This document shows, piece after piece, positions 22,501 through 35,760 of a stretch of 64,000 bases of DNA. Under the pieces are notes generated by a model that saw only the letters and a list, made by a program, of their open reading frames with translations, had not been told where the DNA came from and did not search any database. The DNA comes from Thinopyrum elongatum. Taxonomy: Eukaryota > Streptophyta > Magnoliopsida > Poales > Poaceae. The DNA is taken from positions 342,428,307 to 342,492,306 of the forward strand of contig CM022299.1 of NCBI GenBank assembly GCA_011799875.1. The letters are read 5' to 3'. Numbering within the stretch: the first letter of the stretch is position 1; every line of letters starts with the position of its first letter. Made by a program: the position numbers and the translations under genes.

Positions 22501-24067
22501 CACTTTTATTTTTGCCTTGTTGTGTTGCTTATTATGATTGTTTCTGACGTTAGTTGACGAAGTAGATGGAATACTCGGAGATGGACCAGAAGGATTGAAG
22601 ACCTTGCTGAGCCAGGCAAGCAACCCTTTGACCATGATACACCTCTCTTGTTCATCGATAAATTTTCCGTATGCATGATGATGTTTTTGATTATGAGCTT
22701 GATATAATCGTTGCATTGATGCATGCCCGTTGGTACTTGCATGTTCGTAGCTCTACCTTGTGCTAGAGATGCGATGAAAAATACTTGATATTGACGCATG
22801 ATGTTGCATCTATGCCATGATCATTTCTTGGTTACAATCCTTTGGAAACCCCATCGGGTGCCCCTAATGCCCGTGGGTAATATTGAACTAGGTCACCACT
22901 TGATGAAGAAGTGGTGCACCGAAGCAAGTGCATATGTGTTGTTTACAGAGACGGATTAGATTTAAGATTTGTTGACCGTCCCAACCAAACATGCGCAACC
23001 ACTCTACCCTTATATGGGAAAGGGTATTATTGATTACCTAGTTCGTGCTAGCATGGATGCCCGCATTACTAGTGATGGGAGTGGCGTTGTCACTCTCAGG
23101 ACGGGGTCGTGCTTGGATAGGCGGCCATGACTGTTTTTACAGGGCACCGGACACACCATTGGTACCCCCAAGCTTGTGTTATGTGATGAATATGGGAGCG
23201 TGGCTCCACAAAATTTATTATGTGACAATGTTTGGCATGGGGGCTGTTACCAATCGAGTGGACTCTATGTTAGTCACGACTAGGGAAAGGTAGTGATCGG
23301 GTGCTTACCCCGGGTACTTGAGGTACCGCGGGTCGTGGATGACATGAAAGTTCCCCGGATCTTGTGGGTAAAGTGTGCAACCTCTACAGAGTGTCAAACT
23401 ATTCGAATAGCCGTGTCCACGGTCAAGGACAGTTGGGTGGTGCTGCTTAGACTATGTCCATATGTTTCTGAAAAACAACACGGTTTGGTAGTATGGTTGA
23501 TATGTTTCGTGAGGAAGTCACGATGAGCTTGAGCATGAGTTGTTCATAACTCTTTCTCGATGTTGATGTTTATAACCTCCTGATACTTGTTGCAGACGCA
23601 TTCATGTCCTTGATAAATGTTGATCATACTTGCATGAGAAAAACTAACTTTCAACAAAACTGCCAATTTAGCTGTAGAAGCCTTGCATAATTATCCTGTT
23701 ATCACTCTTGGGTTGCTTGCGAGTACATTCAAAGTACTCATTGTCTTGCCACTGGTTATTTTATTGGCCAGGCATGAAAGAACAAGATATAATGAAGAGT
23801 ACCTTGGTGACGAACATGCGAGCTAGGACACTTCCCAGTCAGAATGCCTGTAGGGTTAAGGCAGATGGCATGGGTTCACGCTATCATTGAAGATTTCCGC
23901 TGCGAGTTTATGAAGACTTGACCATAGTGGTCATAATTTGTGTAAGACAGTATGTATGGATGTAAGACTCTTGTTATCCAGCTTCTGTGTGTTCAGTGAG
24001 CATTGATCTCTGGGATCACTGTACACGTGCATTGGGTGATCACGACTTATGAGTCGGGGTCCCCACA
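19517..24067 (+). repeat. LARD-like 5' LTR (4551 bp)
   Basis: Starts TGTCACACCCTGATTTTCATG and ends GGTCCCCACA. It holds a GC-rich island at about 20860-21860. Relative to the right LTR it has an extra ~80-bp block near 20985-21065 and lacks three blocks present there (near 27680-27724, 28405-28498 and 29748-29805). The many ORFs within the GC-rich island occur in overlapping frames on both strands and are not genes. Confidence 0.9.
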
Positions 24068-24071
24068 GAGC

Positions 24072-24084
24072 TGGTATGAGAGCC
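24072..24084 (+). other. Primer binding site, tRNA-iMet type
   Basis: TGGTATGAGAGCC follows the left LTR end by 4 bp and differs by one base from the common plant retrotransposon site TGGTATCAGAGC. Confidence 0.75.
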
Positions 24085-26879
24085 ATCCTGACCGTAGGAA
24101 GCCTTAGTTAGCATGGTCGTTAGTTAGGGTAAAACTATTTTCAAAACTATCACTAATTTTCAAAAACTATCTATACTTCTCTTCCCTTCTGAGTTTTTCA
24201 AAAACTAAGATATATTTTCCTTATTGATCTCTTCCCCTTCAAAATTTTTGTAAATGGTCGCTAGAACCCTTATGCCCCTGACCATGGGATTCCTTGTAAT
24301 CCTCGTGGATAATCTAGAAGGAAGACACCTTACCAAACATTTACCCACATCTTCTAAACACAAGTTTGGCGACACCACGACAAGACAGAAGACACCTTCT
24401 CAAGGATTGAGGAAACCAAGACTCGAAAGATGGTGACACCCTTGACGTTGCCCCAGGATGATGCAACCTTGTTCTACGACGATCAGGGTGTAAGATATGC
24501 AAGATCATGATATACATCGCTAATAGAGCATACATGTCCTTACCGTTGTTGTATCGACAACCACCGGTGGATGAGAACCTCGCCATTTGGTCCGCCTCAC
24601 TATAGTGAGCAGGAAAATGGTTCTCTTCATGCCCCGCTCTTGGTGTCGATGTTGTCATCAACGTAACCGACATGTTGGACCTCTACTATGCCTTGTTAAT
24701 GTCATTGCATAAAGGATTGCCTACCTGGTACCCTCGACGCCTTAGAAGGCAACAGGGATCGTCATGATTAAGAAGACAACAGAAGACCGAGTCAATGCCA
24801 GCTACGAGGAACCACCTTCACCCCATCAGCTCATCAGGCAAGAAGTTGTTGAAGATTCTTCAGGCCCAACCCGGATCATTTCATCGAACAACTACAAGAG
24901 ACGTAGTGACACCTGAGGAAAACCCAGAAGACTGCACAAGACACGAAGCAGGCACGACTACTAAGTTCGAGAACCCCTAGGGTAGGATGAGTCGTGTACC
25001 CCCTATGCGCAGTCGAGTCCGTGTGATGGTTCGAATGGAACCATGTTCTGTGTTGCTTGTGTTTATTTGTTTCTGTTTTGATATAAGTCGCCCTTTCGCC
25101 CTAGGCAATAAGTACACGACTATATCACCTGCCTTATCTTGTTGTTTGTGTTTGGCCCTTTGCGCACTTGTTTGTTTGCACTTGCACTATAGAACCCCCT
25201 CTAGACACCTCCTTTATGCTACTTTTCCCTCTCATCTGTCTCATCAACTGAAGACCAGCAAGACAGGATGCACCAAGGATTCCACCTCGGCAACCAACTA
25301 GCACTGAAGGCTTTTGCTACAGCCTCCTCGACCAAGTGCAACCCCGTAGAGTTATGTTACCCCTCAAGACTGGAAACCCATCCCTAGACCCTTCAAGACT
25401 TCACGAGAGACCCCAGCTCGAATCCATAACCATGTGCTTAACCCACAGAATTGCAAGAGGACCAGTTGAGCCTCAACAACCTTTGCTTAGTACAGGGTTC
25501 ATTATGGAACTAGTGGACATAGCGAACTAGCACATTATCATCCTAAGATAGCACCCGAACTGACGATGCCATAGGGAAGATCAAGTTGAGGATATAGGAA
25601 TAGAGGACAAATGACTTGTCCAGTTTATATCAGTGACCTTGAGGAATTATCTGAGACTCTTTGGTGGATTATAAGGCTTTCATATTGGTAGATGAACTTG
25701 GTGGGATCATGTTCATAGAGTAGCATAACTTTCATCACCCTGGAGTAAATTGGATTTAGTAGGACAATTATGATCGCAAGCTGAAATTCTTGGAGGTATA
25801 AGGATTTGACTTAGCCAGGGGATATTGATAGAAGATAGTTGACATTACGATAATGACTTGGGGGAACATGTAGGAATTCTCGTTGGGCATGAGATTCGGA
25901 TTAAACAGGTGATCCTAGTGGAGTATAGGCGTTGAGTAAGTCTACATGGTTCGGAGTAAATTGGATTTAGACTGATGATCTCGATCATGATACCATGTTT
26001 CTCGGTGGACAATAAACTAGGAGATTGGATTAATCGTCGGAGTTGATTTAGGGATCCATATAAGCTTGACATAGGAGTTTATCAGATCACGATAATGGAA
26101 ATTGGTGGAATGACTATAGTAGAGATAGCCCTTTCAAGTATTTGGGGATTATAGGACATTAGAAGGTCATGTGGAACTCCATAGACATTGGATTTGTAGA
26201 ATTAATGAATTACGTAGTGACTGATTGAAGTTAATGGGCTATTGGAGTTGATACATAGGAAGGAAACAGGATCTTGGATTGGAATACGACGTGTTTCCTT
26301 AGGATAGAGATGCACTATCATGGACCTTGGATGAATAGGTTGAGCACTTGGATTGTCATGTTTAATTCAAGCTTAGCAGCTATATGTTCTACCCACGGAT
26401 TTTTACATGAGGATAACCATAAATATGAGTTTGGGGATAGTTGCCATGTATGATTTTGCTATACCTCCCCTTGGGAGTCATGAGGATATGAATAGCATGG
26501 GTGATGATTGGATTTGCCCTATACGAAATGATACTTCTGGTGGTATAAGGTGATTTGTTTAGAGGACTAGATAGAACAATTGGCATCTCAGAAACTGTGC
26601 TCAAGGATAAGATGATAAACATTCACTCGCACCCTAGAATCCTTGAAACCCTTAAGCCCTACCAAGCCACAACATGGTCAGATCATGACCTTGGGCCTTG
26701 ACTCTAGATCAAGAAGACCTTGGCCAACACTCAACCGTGACCACCACCAATGCCCCAGCCTACATTATGTACCCCATGAACAAGTCCTCCTAGAGTACTT
26801 GGACAAGTTGGTTGTCATCTTTAATTGGTGACCTACTCGTCTACCCGAAGACGGAAGAAGAGCCGTTCAGCTGGTTAGG
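24085..26879 (+). other. LARD-like internal region, largely non-coding
   Basis: No RT, RNase H or protease motif is readable. A short gag-position ORF (24254-24436, MVARTLMPLTMGFLV) is followed by stop-rich sequence. The 25540-26640 part is AT-rich and full of stops in all frames. It probably derives from a gypsy internal domain by decay or deletion. Confidence 0.6.
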
Positions 26880-27415
26880 GAACATTTGAAGACTGCCATG
26901 TCAAGGAGGAAGAACTATACCAACCGTCGTCGTCAAGAAGTAAACTTCCGCGTTGAAGACCATGTGTATCTGCAAGCCACTCCTCTCAAAGGAACCAAGC
27001 ATTTCCATGTCAAAGGAAAGCTCACACCAAGCCTTATCGACCTCCTCCAAGATCGCTACGAGACGAAGAGAAGACGGTTACCAGCTGGAGTTGCCACCTG
27101 AGTTACCCGATGTGCACAACGTTTTCCACGCATCACAACTCTGGAAAAATTTCCAACTTCCTAACTAGCCCGATCTCTATAAGGACATCGATCACCAAGC
27201 CATCAACCCCCAACCCGACCTGACCTACGCGAGAGACCCCTTTTTGCAACCTGGATCAAGTGGAACGTTATACACAAAGCGACACCACCAAGTACTTCAA
27301 GGTTCAATGGATCACCACACGGAAGCAGAAGCAGTATGAGGACGTGAAGACTACCCCAGATCTAAGTTTCCGCATTCCTTTCCGCGCCTAGTTTGGGAAT
27401 CTCAGGGACGAGATT
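26880..27415 (+). pseudogene. Gypsy integrase C-terminus and pol tail in the LARD
   Basis: Readable blocks are SRRKNYTNRRRQEVNFRVED, VYLQATPLKGTKHFHVKGKL, then after a frame change LELPPELPDVHNVFHASQLW, and later TKRHHQVLQGSMDHHTEAEA and GREDYPRSKFPHSF. These match the end of Ty3/gypsy pol (RRRELxFxVGDxVYLKVSP, LPPxLSxVHxVFHVSQL, VQWSxHTExEATWE). Stops and frameshifts inactivate it. It shows the LARD descends from a gypsy element in plus orientation. Confidence 0.8.
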
Positions 27416-27420
27416 CTTGT

Positions 27421-27434
27421 AAGGGGGGTAGGTC
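27421..27434 (+). other. LARD-like polypurine tract
   Basis: AAGGGGGGTAGGTC sits directly before the right LTR. Confidence 0.7.
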
Positions 27435-30400
27435 TATCACACCCTGATTTTCATGCCACAACACTTAAGCTAATAAATCATGATAAAATGTGGTTTGACA
27501 AAAACTTTTGAGTGTTTTGGACTTTGCTTGATTGGATTTTTGTTGTTGTTTGCAAGTGCTCTAAAAATCAAATAAATCCTCCAACTCTTATACTCCTTCT
27601 CCTTGATCCAAAACTTTGCCCAATGATCATGCCATGTGTATAGGACAGAATAGTATTTTCTTGCAAAAATAATTTGGTCAAAAAGTATTTTCTAAATTAG
27701 GTTTTCCAAAAACCCCTGAGTTAAGGCTTGAACTACAAGTACTTAATTTAGGGTATGAAAAATCTTTCAAAAATTATATTTGACTCCTATTAGATATAGG
27801 ACTCACAGAAACCAAAAAAATATTGTTTTTAAAGTTGTTTTACTATTTTATTTAAAGGCTTTTTCTTAAGCCTAGAAATGGTATTTAATAGGTTGTAATT
27901 ATTTTAATGTCTCAAAAATATTTGAGAAAATTTAGGGAGACTCAGTGGACATATATTGTCCATATATATGAGTTTCAACACATGGTCATGACCAAAATAT
28001 TGGTCAAATCCCTCAAAAACCCTTTCTGGATATTTCAAGCTTTTGAAATATTTACAAAGGAAATATTCTCCATTAAATCCAACAAAATTACAACTTGTCA
28101 CAAATGTCCTACTTGACGATCTTGACAAGTCTAATGTCATGGAGAATAGTATAACCCCATGAAACCCTATCAAAACCATTTCTGTCCTTTTCCAAGTTTG
28201 AACAACTTTGCACTACCAAACCTGCCCAAGTGACCTCCAACTTGGTACACATGCTAAAATGGTCTAGTAATTCATCTAGACCAAGTGGCACAAGTTGGAG
28301 AACAAGTTAACTTGATCAAAGCTTGTCAAAACCATCTCTGGCCAGAACCAAATTTGAGCAACTCTACATTGCCAACTGTCTCCTTTTGATCTCAAATTTT
28401 GTGGACATGCTAAAACCTCCAAATGATGACACTACACCAAGAGGTGCATTAAGGAGAATAGATTTGCATGACTAAATCTTGGAAAATCTATTTCTGTTGA
28501 TTTCTAGGGTTAGCCAAAGTTACATTGTAAGCTTTCTTCAAATGAGCTCAAACTTGGTGATCAACCTCATTGCTATATGCCATTTCATCCTGTTAAATAT
28601 AATGTCAATGAGAATCTTCTTGCTTGCCCAAACTTTCATCAAACACCTTCTGACATTTTACCAAAACCACTGTTTTGACCCCTTCCACTATTATCCATGA
28701 GCTCAATTTTTTACCACAACTGACCCTGATCATCTTCTACCTCCAGTAATTCTTGCAAGTTCAAGGACCAATAATTGGTGGGTGGAAACCCCACTTTCTC
28801 TCTCTCTACACCTCTCTCACTCCAGTGGTTCTCCAGAGCATCCAATTCCACATACACTTTGTTTACTCACCTCCAAAAACCCCAGACACTAGAGGACGTG
28901 CTCATGGCACATAAACAATGCCATGGCGTGCTGAGCTCGCGCTCTGGAGCGCGCTACAGTGCACCACCGCACTGTAGCTTGCCCATATCAAGGCACCCGA
29001 CGGCCTCTGTCGGGCTCGCCCGAGCTCGCCAGTCGCTGCACTCGCGCGGGACCGCCTTGAGCTCACCCTACTCTCTCTATCCCTTCCCTGACCCCTACAC
29101 TACCCCCACCAACGCCTTTGAGTGCCCTAGGCCTCCTCCCTCGACCACCACGACAATTTCCGCGGGCACCCATGAGCTGGCCTCACGGTGTGCCATGGCC
29201 TTGCCATATAGGGCTTCCCCGAGCCCCTCTTTGGACTCCACTCGCTCTCTCTCTCTCCCATACACCCCCAGGCCAGTCCTCTCTCTCTTCTAAGCCCCCA
29301 ATCCACCTCCATGGCCAGAGCAGTGCCGCCGGCCTTCGCCTAAATTCGTCCCCCCGGCCTCCCTCTCTACCTCCTACCCACAGCTGAGGACCCTGACGGC
29401 CTCCACCACCCTCCCCGCGGCCCCATTGCCTCCTATACTCGTCCATGCCGCGCACCCGAACTTGCTGGCACCGCCGTCCACCGCAGGTGAAGCCCCGCTC
29501 CCCTCCGATGACGTGGGCAACCGTGGTGTGGTCTCCCCGATGCGGCTCACCATCCCGAGCACACCGGTGGTCGGATCGCCGGATACGGTGGCCGGTAGCG
29601 CCGGCAGCCTCCCGCCGACGAGGCCTCTGCCTCCTCTGTCACGGTCGGGAGGAGGGAGACGATCCTATGGGTGGGCCCCGCAGGTCAGTGACCCCGCCAA
29701 CGGGCCCCGCCCGTTTAAGTGCAGACGCACCCGCATTCTCTGCCTCCCCGCAGCGAAGGCGCACCCAGCGAAAGACGTTTCGACGTCGCCCGAGCGCCCC
29801 GCTCGGCTGAGCCACTGGGCCGGCCCAGTGGCTATTCTGCGCCCTGTGCACACTTTAGGTATATCCTAATTTTTTTTCTTTTTCAGTGAGATCCTAAAAT
29901 CCATAATTAATTCATTTGTAGTCCAAATTTGGTGATTCAAATTCCTAGTGACTCTATAAATCATGATCTATCTCATGGCGCAATTTTCACATTTTTATAG
30001 ATACTTTCTCCTCAAAAATATTTATCAAATCCTATTTTTTCCATTTCTGTGATGAACTTTAGGAAATCACAGAGAGCAAAAAACTGATCCAAATGACATG
30101 ATTCAAATTCCTGCATACTTTTAAGTTCATAACTTAGTTTTTGAACATTTTTCCCTGTACTTTCTGCACAACATAAAATATTGGTCCATTTCTCCAGGAA
30201 TAGGCAACTTTGCAAATCCCTAGGAAAATCATTACAACTCAAAATCCAGTGAAACCAACTCCTAGGTGCTTCTAAAATCATTCCTTGTTAAATGGGTGCC
30301 ATTGCTCATTTTTCAAAAATATGTTTCTATACACTTCTTGCAAATCCATAAATCCCTTGATTCCATCATATTGAAATGTTCAGAAATATCTACTGATCCA

Positions 30401-32043
30401 ATCCCAATGAAATCACTTTGGTCATTTTTCATATGACCAAGGGTATCCTAGAAAAGTCCAATTCACATTTTTAGAGCACTTTTATTTTTGCCTTGTTGTG
30501 TTGCTTATTGTGATTGTTTCCGACGCTAGTTGACGAAGTAGACGGAATACTCGGAGATGGACCAGACGGATTGAAGACCTTGCTGAGCCAGTCAAGCAGC
30601 CCTATGACCATGATACACCTCTCTTGTTCATCGATAAATTTTTCGTATGCATGATGACGTTGTTGCTTATGAGCTTGATATAATCGTTGCATTGATGCAT
30701 GCCCATTGGTACTTGCATGTTCGTAGCTCTACCTTGTGCTAGAGATGCGATGAAAAATACTTGATATTGACGCATGATGTTGCATCTATGCCATGATCAT
30801 TTCTTGGTTACAATCCTTTGGAAACCCCATCAGGTGCCCCTAATGCCCGTGGGTAATATTGAACTAGGTCACCACTTGATGAAGAAGTGGTGCAACGAAG
30901 CAAGTGAATATGTGTTGTTTATAGAGACGGATTAGATTTAAGATTTGTTGACCGTCCCAACCAAACATGCATAGCCACTCTACCCTTATATGGGAAAGGG
31001 TATTATTGATTACCTAGTTCGTGCTAGCATGGATGCCCACATTACTAGTGACAGGAGTGGCGTGGTCACTCTCGGGACGGGGTCGTGCTTGGATAGGCGG
31101 CCATGACTATTTTTACAGGGCACCGGACACACCGTTGGTACCCCCATGCTTGTGTTATGTGATGAATATGGGAGCGTGGATCCACAAAATTTATTATGTG
31201 ACAATGTTTGGCATGGGGGCTGTTACCAATCAAGTGGACTCTATGTTAGTCACGACTAGGGAAAGGTAGTGATCGGGTGCTTACCCCGGGTACTTGAGGT
31301 ACCACGGGTCGTGGATGACACGAAAGTTCCCCGGATCTTGTGGGTAAAGTGTGCAACCTCTGAAGAGTGTCAAACTATTCGAATAGCCGTGTCCATGGTC
31401 AAGGACAGTTGGGTGGTGCTGCTTAGACTATGTCCATATGTTTCTGAAAAACAACACGGTTTGGTAGTATGGTTGATATGTTTCGTGAGGAAGTCACGAT
31501 GAGCTTGAGCATGAGTTGTTCATAACTCTTTCTCGATGTTGATGTCTATAACCTCCTGATACTTGTTGTAGACGCATTCATGTCCTTGATAAATGTTGAT
31601 CATACTTGCATGAGGAAAACTAGCTTTCCACAAAAATGCCAATTTAGTTGTAGAAGCCTTGCATAATTATTCTGTTATCGCTCTTGGGTTGCTTGCGAGT
31701 ACATTCAAAGTACTCATTGGCTTGCCACTGGTTATTTTATTGGCCTGGCATGAAAGAACAAGATATAATGAAGAGTACCTTGGTGATGAACATGTGAGCT
31801 AGGACACTTCCCAGTCAGAATGCCTGTAGGGTTAAGGCAGATGGCATGGGTTCACGCTATCATTGAAGATTTCCGCTGCGAGTTTATGAAGACTTGACCA
31901 TAGTGGTCATAATTTGTGTAAGACGGTATGTATGGATGTAAGACTCTTGTTATCCAGCTTTTGTGTGTTCAGTGAGCATTGAACTCTGGGATCACTGTAC
32001 ACGTGCATTCGGTGATCACGACTTATGAGTCGGGGTCCTTACA
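27435..32043 (+). repeat. LARD-like 3' LTR (4609 bp)
   Basis: Starts TATCACACCCTGATTTTC (first bases mutated from TGTCAC) and ends GGTCCTTACA. Closely similar to the left LTR apart from the indels noted there. Confidence 0.9.
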
Positions 32044-32048
32044 CTTAC

Positions 32049-32330
32049 CGAACGAGTAACTCGTGCAGCTGTTGGTATTGTGGAAGGTGTTGCAACAACA
32101 AGGGCTGTCGTTGCTTGTTTGGTCGTAGCTATTCGTTTCTGTTTTGATTATTTTGCAGCTGGTGTGGCAGGGGATACCGTGTTTGTACAATTTTCTGGTG
32201 GACTTTGACCTTCTATTGCACCATCAGTACCAGCACAATCTGCATATTTCTTTCGCTTCCATTTCTGTGCTTCCTGAGTACTAACACCATCCCCTGCCAT
32301 TATGTGTTCCTTCCTCTTTCTCTGTGCCAT
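32049..32330 (-). pseudogene. TNPA-like gene, 5' part of LARD-split exon
   Basis: The minus-strand frame starts MAQRKRKEHIMAGDGVSTQE at 32330 and runs toward the CTTAC target; across the LARD it continues into 19511-19396 (SSQAPLPPDTTSEALLTQDE). The start is basic and could carry a nuclear localisation signal. An in-frame TAA at 32148-32150 follows SPATPAAK. This is the innermost of several similar candidate first exons (see 32331-35760). Confidence 0.75.
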
Positions 32331-35300
32331 GTCAAGTCAAGCCGACAAGAAAAAGGAATAAAAATTGAGTTCTTCAGAACAAATTGATGCGTGATACAGA
32401 CGAACTGAACTTTGATGTTAGACAACTACATGACAGGAGGATGTAATATGTACGAAAAACAGGACGGCATGAGATAATCAGAACTATGATGTGTAAACTA
32501 AGCAGAAGGCATTTCAATAAATTAGAAGCAGTGCAATGGAAGGTAGACACCATATGAAAGATGCTACAAATATCGCTCTGCCAAGTTAACAGTGTCTCGT
32601 CATAACTGGCATTTAAACAAATGTGAAGCAGTATAGGAAATAAATCATATGCAAGATGCAAACATCACACTACCAAGTTAAAGGTCTCTCATCATTAGTG
32701 CCATTGCATATTCACAACTATGATGTGTAAACTAAGCATAAGGCATTTCAACAAATTAGAAGCAATGAAAGCTAGACACCATATGTAAGACACAACGAAT
32801 ATCACTCTACCAAGTTAAAATTGTCTCATCATTAGTGCCATTTCAACAAATTAGTAGTACAAGCTAGAAAATAATGCGAGATGTAAACTATATCAGACTC
32901 CCAAGTTAAACGTGTCTTGTGAAAGTGATTGTTGCAAGTTACACAACAATAGTACTTTGATGTAAGAACATGGTGTGATAGACAGATATTGTATGTTCTA
33001 GAAACAGGAACATGTGTCTTATTCAAAAGTATAATGTGTAATGTAAGCAGATGGAATTCAACAAAATTAGAAGAAATACAAGCTAGACATCATACATAAC
33101 ATGCAACCACATATAACAGTGCCATGTTAGAGGGAGCACCTGTGATGGTGGACTAGGGGAAACGTGCTCATCATCAACACAGCTACGTTGAGTGCCTATG
33201 CATGTGTTGTCTACCAAATCTTGTTGGGGGGATGGCGGAGTAGAATCTGTAGAGGCCCTCCGTTTCAATTGTTTAGAAGGAGCACCTTTATCCACTGCCT
33301 TGCTAATTTCCTTCCGCTTTATTGATTTTGCATTGTCAAGGAAAACCAACAAGAAAAAGCAATAAAATTCACTCTTCAGAACTCATTCATGCATGATACT
33401 GACAATCACTACCTTGATGTAAGGCAAACACATGACACGAGGATGGAATGTGTACGAAAAATAGGACGGCATGGCATATTCACAACTATTTGTGTAAACT
33501 AAGCAGAAGTAATTTAATCAAATTACAAGCAATACAAGCTAGACACCGTATGCAACATGCAAGACAATATCACACTACCAAGCTAGAGAAAGCACCTGGG
33601 ATGCCGGTTTCGCCGGAAGACCGCCATCAGTCCCAGCCTTAATTTTTTCCGTCCTCTTACTTAATTTTATTGCCTTGTCAAGTCAAACCCACAAGAAAAA
33701 TGAATAAAATTCGCTTTTCAGAACTCATTGATGTAGGATGCTGACGAGCACTACTTTAATGTAAGGCGACCACATGATAGGACGATTGAATGTGTAAGAA
33801 AAAAGGACAGCATTGCATATTCACAGCTATGATGTGTAAACTAAGCAGAAGGCATTTCAAAAAATTATAAGCAATGAAAGCTAGACACCATATGAAAGAT
33901 GCAACAAATATCACTCTACCAAGTTAAAACTGTCTCATCATAAGTGCCATTTTAGCAAATTAGAAGTAGTACAAGCTAGAAAAGAATGCGAGATGTAACC
34001 TATATCACACTCCCAAGTTAAACGTGTCTTATGATAAGTGATTGTTGCAGGTTACACAATAGTAGTACTTTCATGTAAGAACATGGTGTGATAGACAGAT
34101 ATTATATGTTCTAGAAACAGGAACACGTGTCTTATTCACAAGCATAATCTGTAAAGTAAGTAGATGGAATTCAACAAAATTAGAAGCAATACAAGCTAGA
34201 CATCATACATAACATGTAACCACATATAACAGTGCCAAGTTAGAGGGAGCACCTGTGATGGTGGACTAGGGGAGACGTGCTCATCATCAACATAGCTACC
34301 TTGAGTGTCTATGCATGTGTTGTCTTGGAAATCTTCTTGGGGGATGGCGGAGTAGAATCTGTAGAGGCCCTCCATTTCAATTGTTTGGAAGGAGCACCTT
34401 TATCCACTGCCTTGATAATTTCCTTCCGCTTTATTGATTTTGCATTGTCAAGTAAAACCGACAAGAAAAGCAATAAAATTCACTCTTCAGAACTCATTCA
34501 TGCATGATACTGACAATCACTACTTTGATGTAAGGCAAACACATGATACGAGGATGGAATATATACGAAAAACAGGACGACATGGCATATTCACAACTAT
34601 TTGTGTAAACTAAGCAGAAGCTATTTCAACAAATTAGAAGCAATGCAAGCTAGACACCACATGAAAGATGTAACCAATATGACTCTGCCAAGTTAAAAGC
34701 GTCCCATCATAATTTCAACAAATTAGAAGCAGTGCAAGCTATAAATCATATGAAAGATGCAACCAATATCACACTGCATATACTAAAGGTGTCTCATCAT
34801 AATTGATTAATGCGGGATACAAAAAGACAGTAGTTTTATGTAAGGACATGCTTAATAGACAGATGTACTATGTACCAAAAACAGGAAGGCATGTCACATT
34901 AACAGGTATAATGTATAAACTAAGCAGAATAGCACATGCAATCTAACCAGATTGGAATAATTACAATCTAGACACTATATGCAACATGCAACCACATATC
35001 ACGCTGCCAAGTTAGAGCAAGCACCTGCGATGCTGGTGTAGGGGAAATGCGGTCATCAATTACAGAGCTACGTTGACTATCTTCATCTAGCATTGCTGTT
35101 TCTTGGGAATCATGTGGGGAGGCTGACACTGCATTCTTTAAAAGAGGATCCTTTCTTACAGCTGTCCACGAGCCTAACTATCTCATCATAAGTGATTGAT
35201 GAGGGATACACAAGAACATTAGTTTGATGTAAGAAGATGGTTAATAGATAGATGTAGTAGTATGTACCAAAAACAGGAAGGCATGTCATATTCAAAGGTA

Positions 35301-35760
35301 TAATGTGTAAGCTAAGCAGATGCAATTTAACCAAATTGGAAGCAATACAAGCTAGACACCCGGCTGTAGTGGTGAGCATCATCATTGAGGACCTGAGAGC
35401 CTGGTGGGAGGCGGGCTGCTTCGCCACCACCGTGGCTTTTTAGTTGGCTTGCAGGTGATGCCTGTCTGTGTTGAGCTTGTCACTGGCTCGGCCAGTGCCC
35501 TGACTAGCTATTTGGCTTCTGGTGCTCCCGGGATGGTGGTTCATGCAAAAAATATCTTTCCTTATCTTAATAAAGACCGACTTCGGCCTTTCAAATACAA
35601 GCTAGACACCATATGCAACATACAACCACATATGACACCGCGAAGTTAAAGCAAGCACCTGGGATGGTGGTTCATGGCGAGCGAGATCATCAACTCCAGA
35701 GCTACGTTTACCGTCTCCATCTGCTGACACTGCACCCTTTAAAGTGCCGAAACGTGTCTT
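32331..35760 (-). repeat. Serially duplicated first-exon/intron cassettes of the TNPA-like gene
   Basis: Four exon-like blocks begin right after a conserved CTTGAC: at 32330 (MAQRKRKEH), about 33332 (NAKSIKRKEISKAVDKG), about 33684 (KAIKLSKRTEKIKAG) and about 34450 (NAKSIKRKE again). Blocks 33139-33332 and 34250-34450 are near-duplicates encoding a Ser/Pro-rich linker with SKQLKRRASTDSTPPSP. Exon-end-like pieces also lie near 35022-35160 and 35655-35750. Between them an intron-like unit of 130-170 bp recurs (AAACTAAGCAGAAGGCATTT, TACAAGCTAGACACCATATG) at least nine times. This looks like repeated duplication of an exon-intron module. Confidence 0.7.
35361..35593 (+). mobile_element. Small retroposed insertion with 17-bp duplication
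   Basis: AATACAAGCTAGACACC occurs immediately before (35344-35360) and at the end (35594-35610) of a 233-bp segment unrelated to the surrounding repeats. The right end reads TTAATAAAGACCGACTTCGG. A long TSD fits L1-type retroposition of a truncated fragment. The caveat is that the duplicated string belongs to the local repeat unit, so repeat misalignment is an alternative. Confidence 0.5.

Larger units (their letters stand above)
19517..32043. mobile_element. LARD-like gypsy retrotransposon (12.5 kb) inside a TNPA-like exon
   Basis: Two very long LTRs (4551 and 4609 bp) enclose a 3.4-kb centre, flanked by CTTAC at 19512-19516 and 32044-32048. A tRNA-Met-type primer site follows the left LTR and a G-rich tract precedes the right LTR. 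LTRs near 4.5 kb with a centre near 3.5 kb match the large retrotransposon derivatives described in Triticeae (Sukkula/Erika group). Only a decayed integrase tail is recognisable inside. It is non-autonomous. The insertion splits the CACTA TNPA-like exon, whose frame continues on both sides. Confidence 0.9.
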
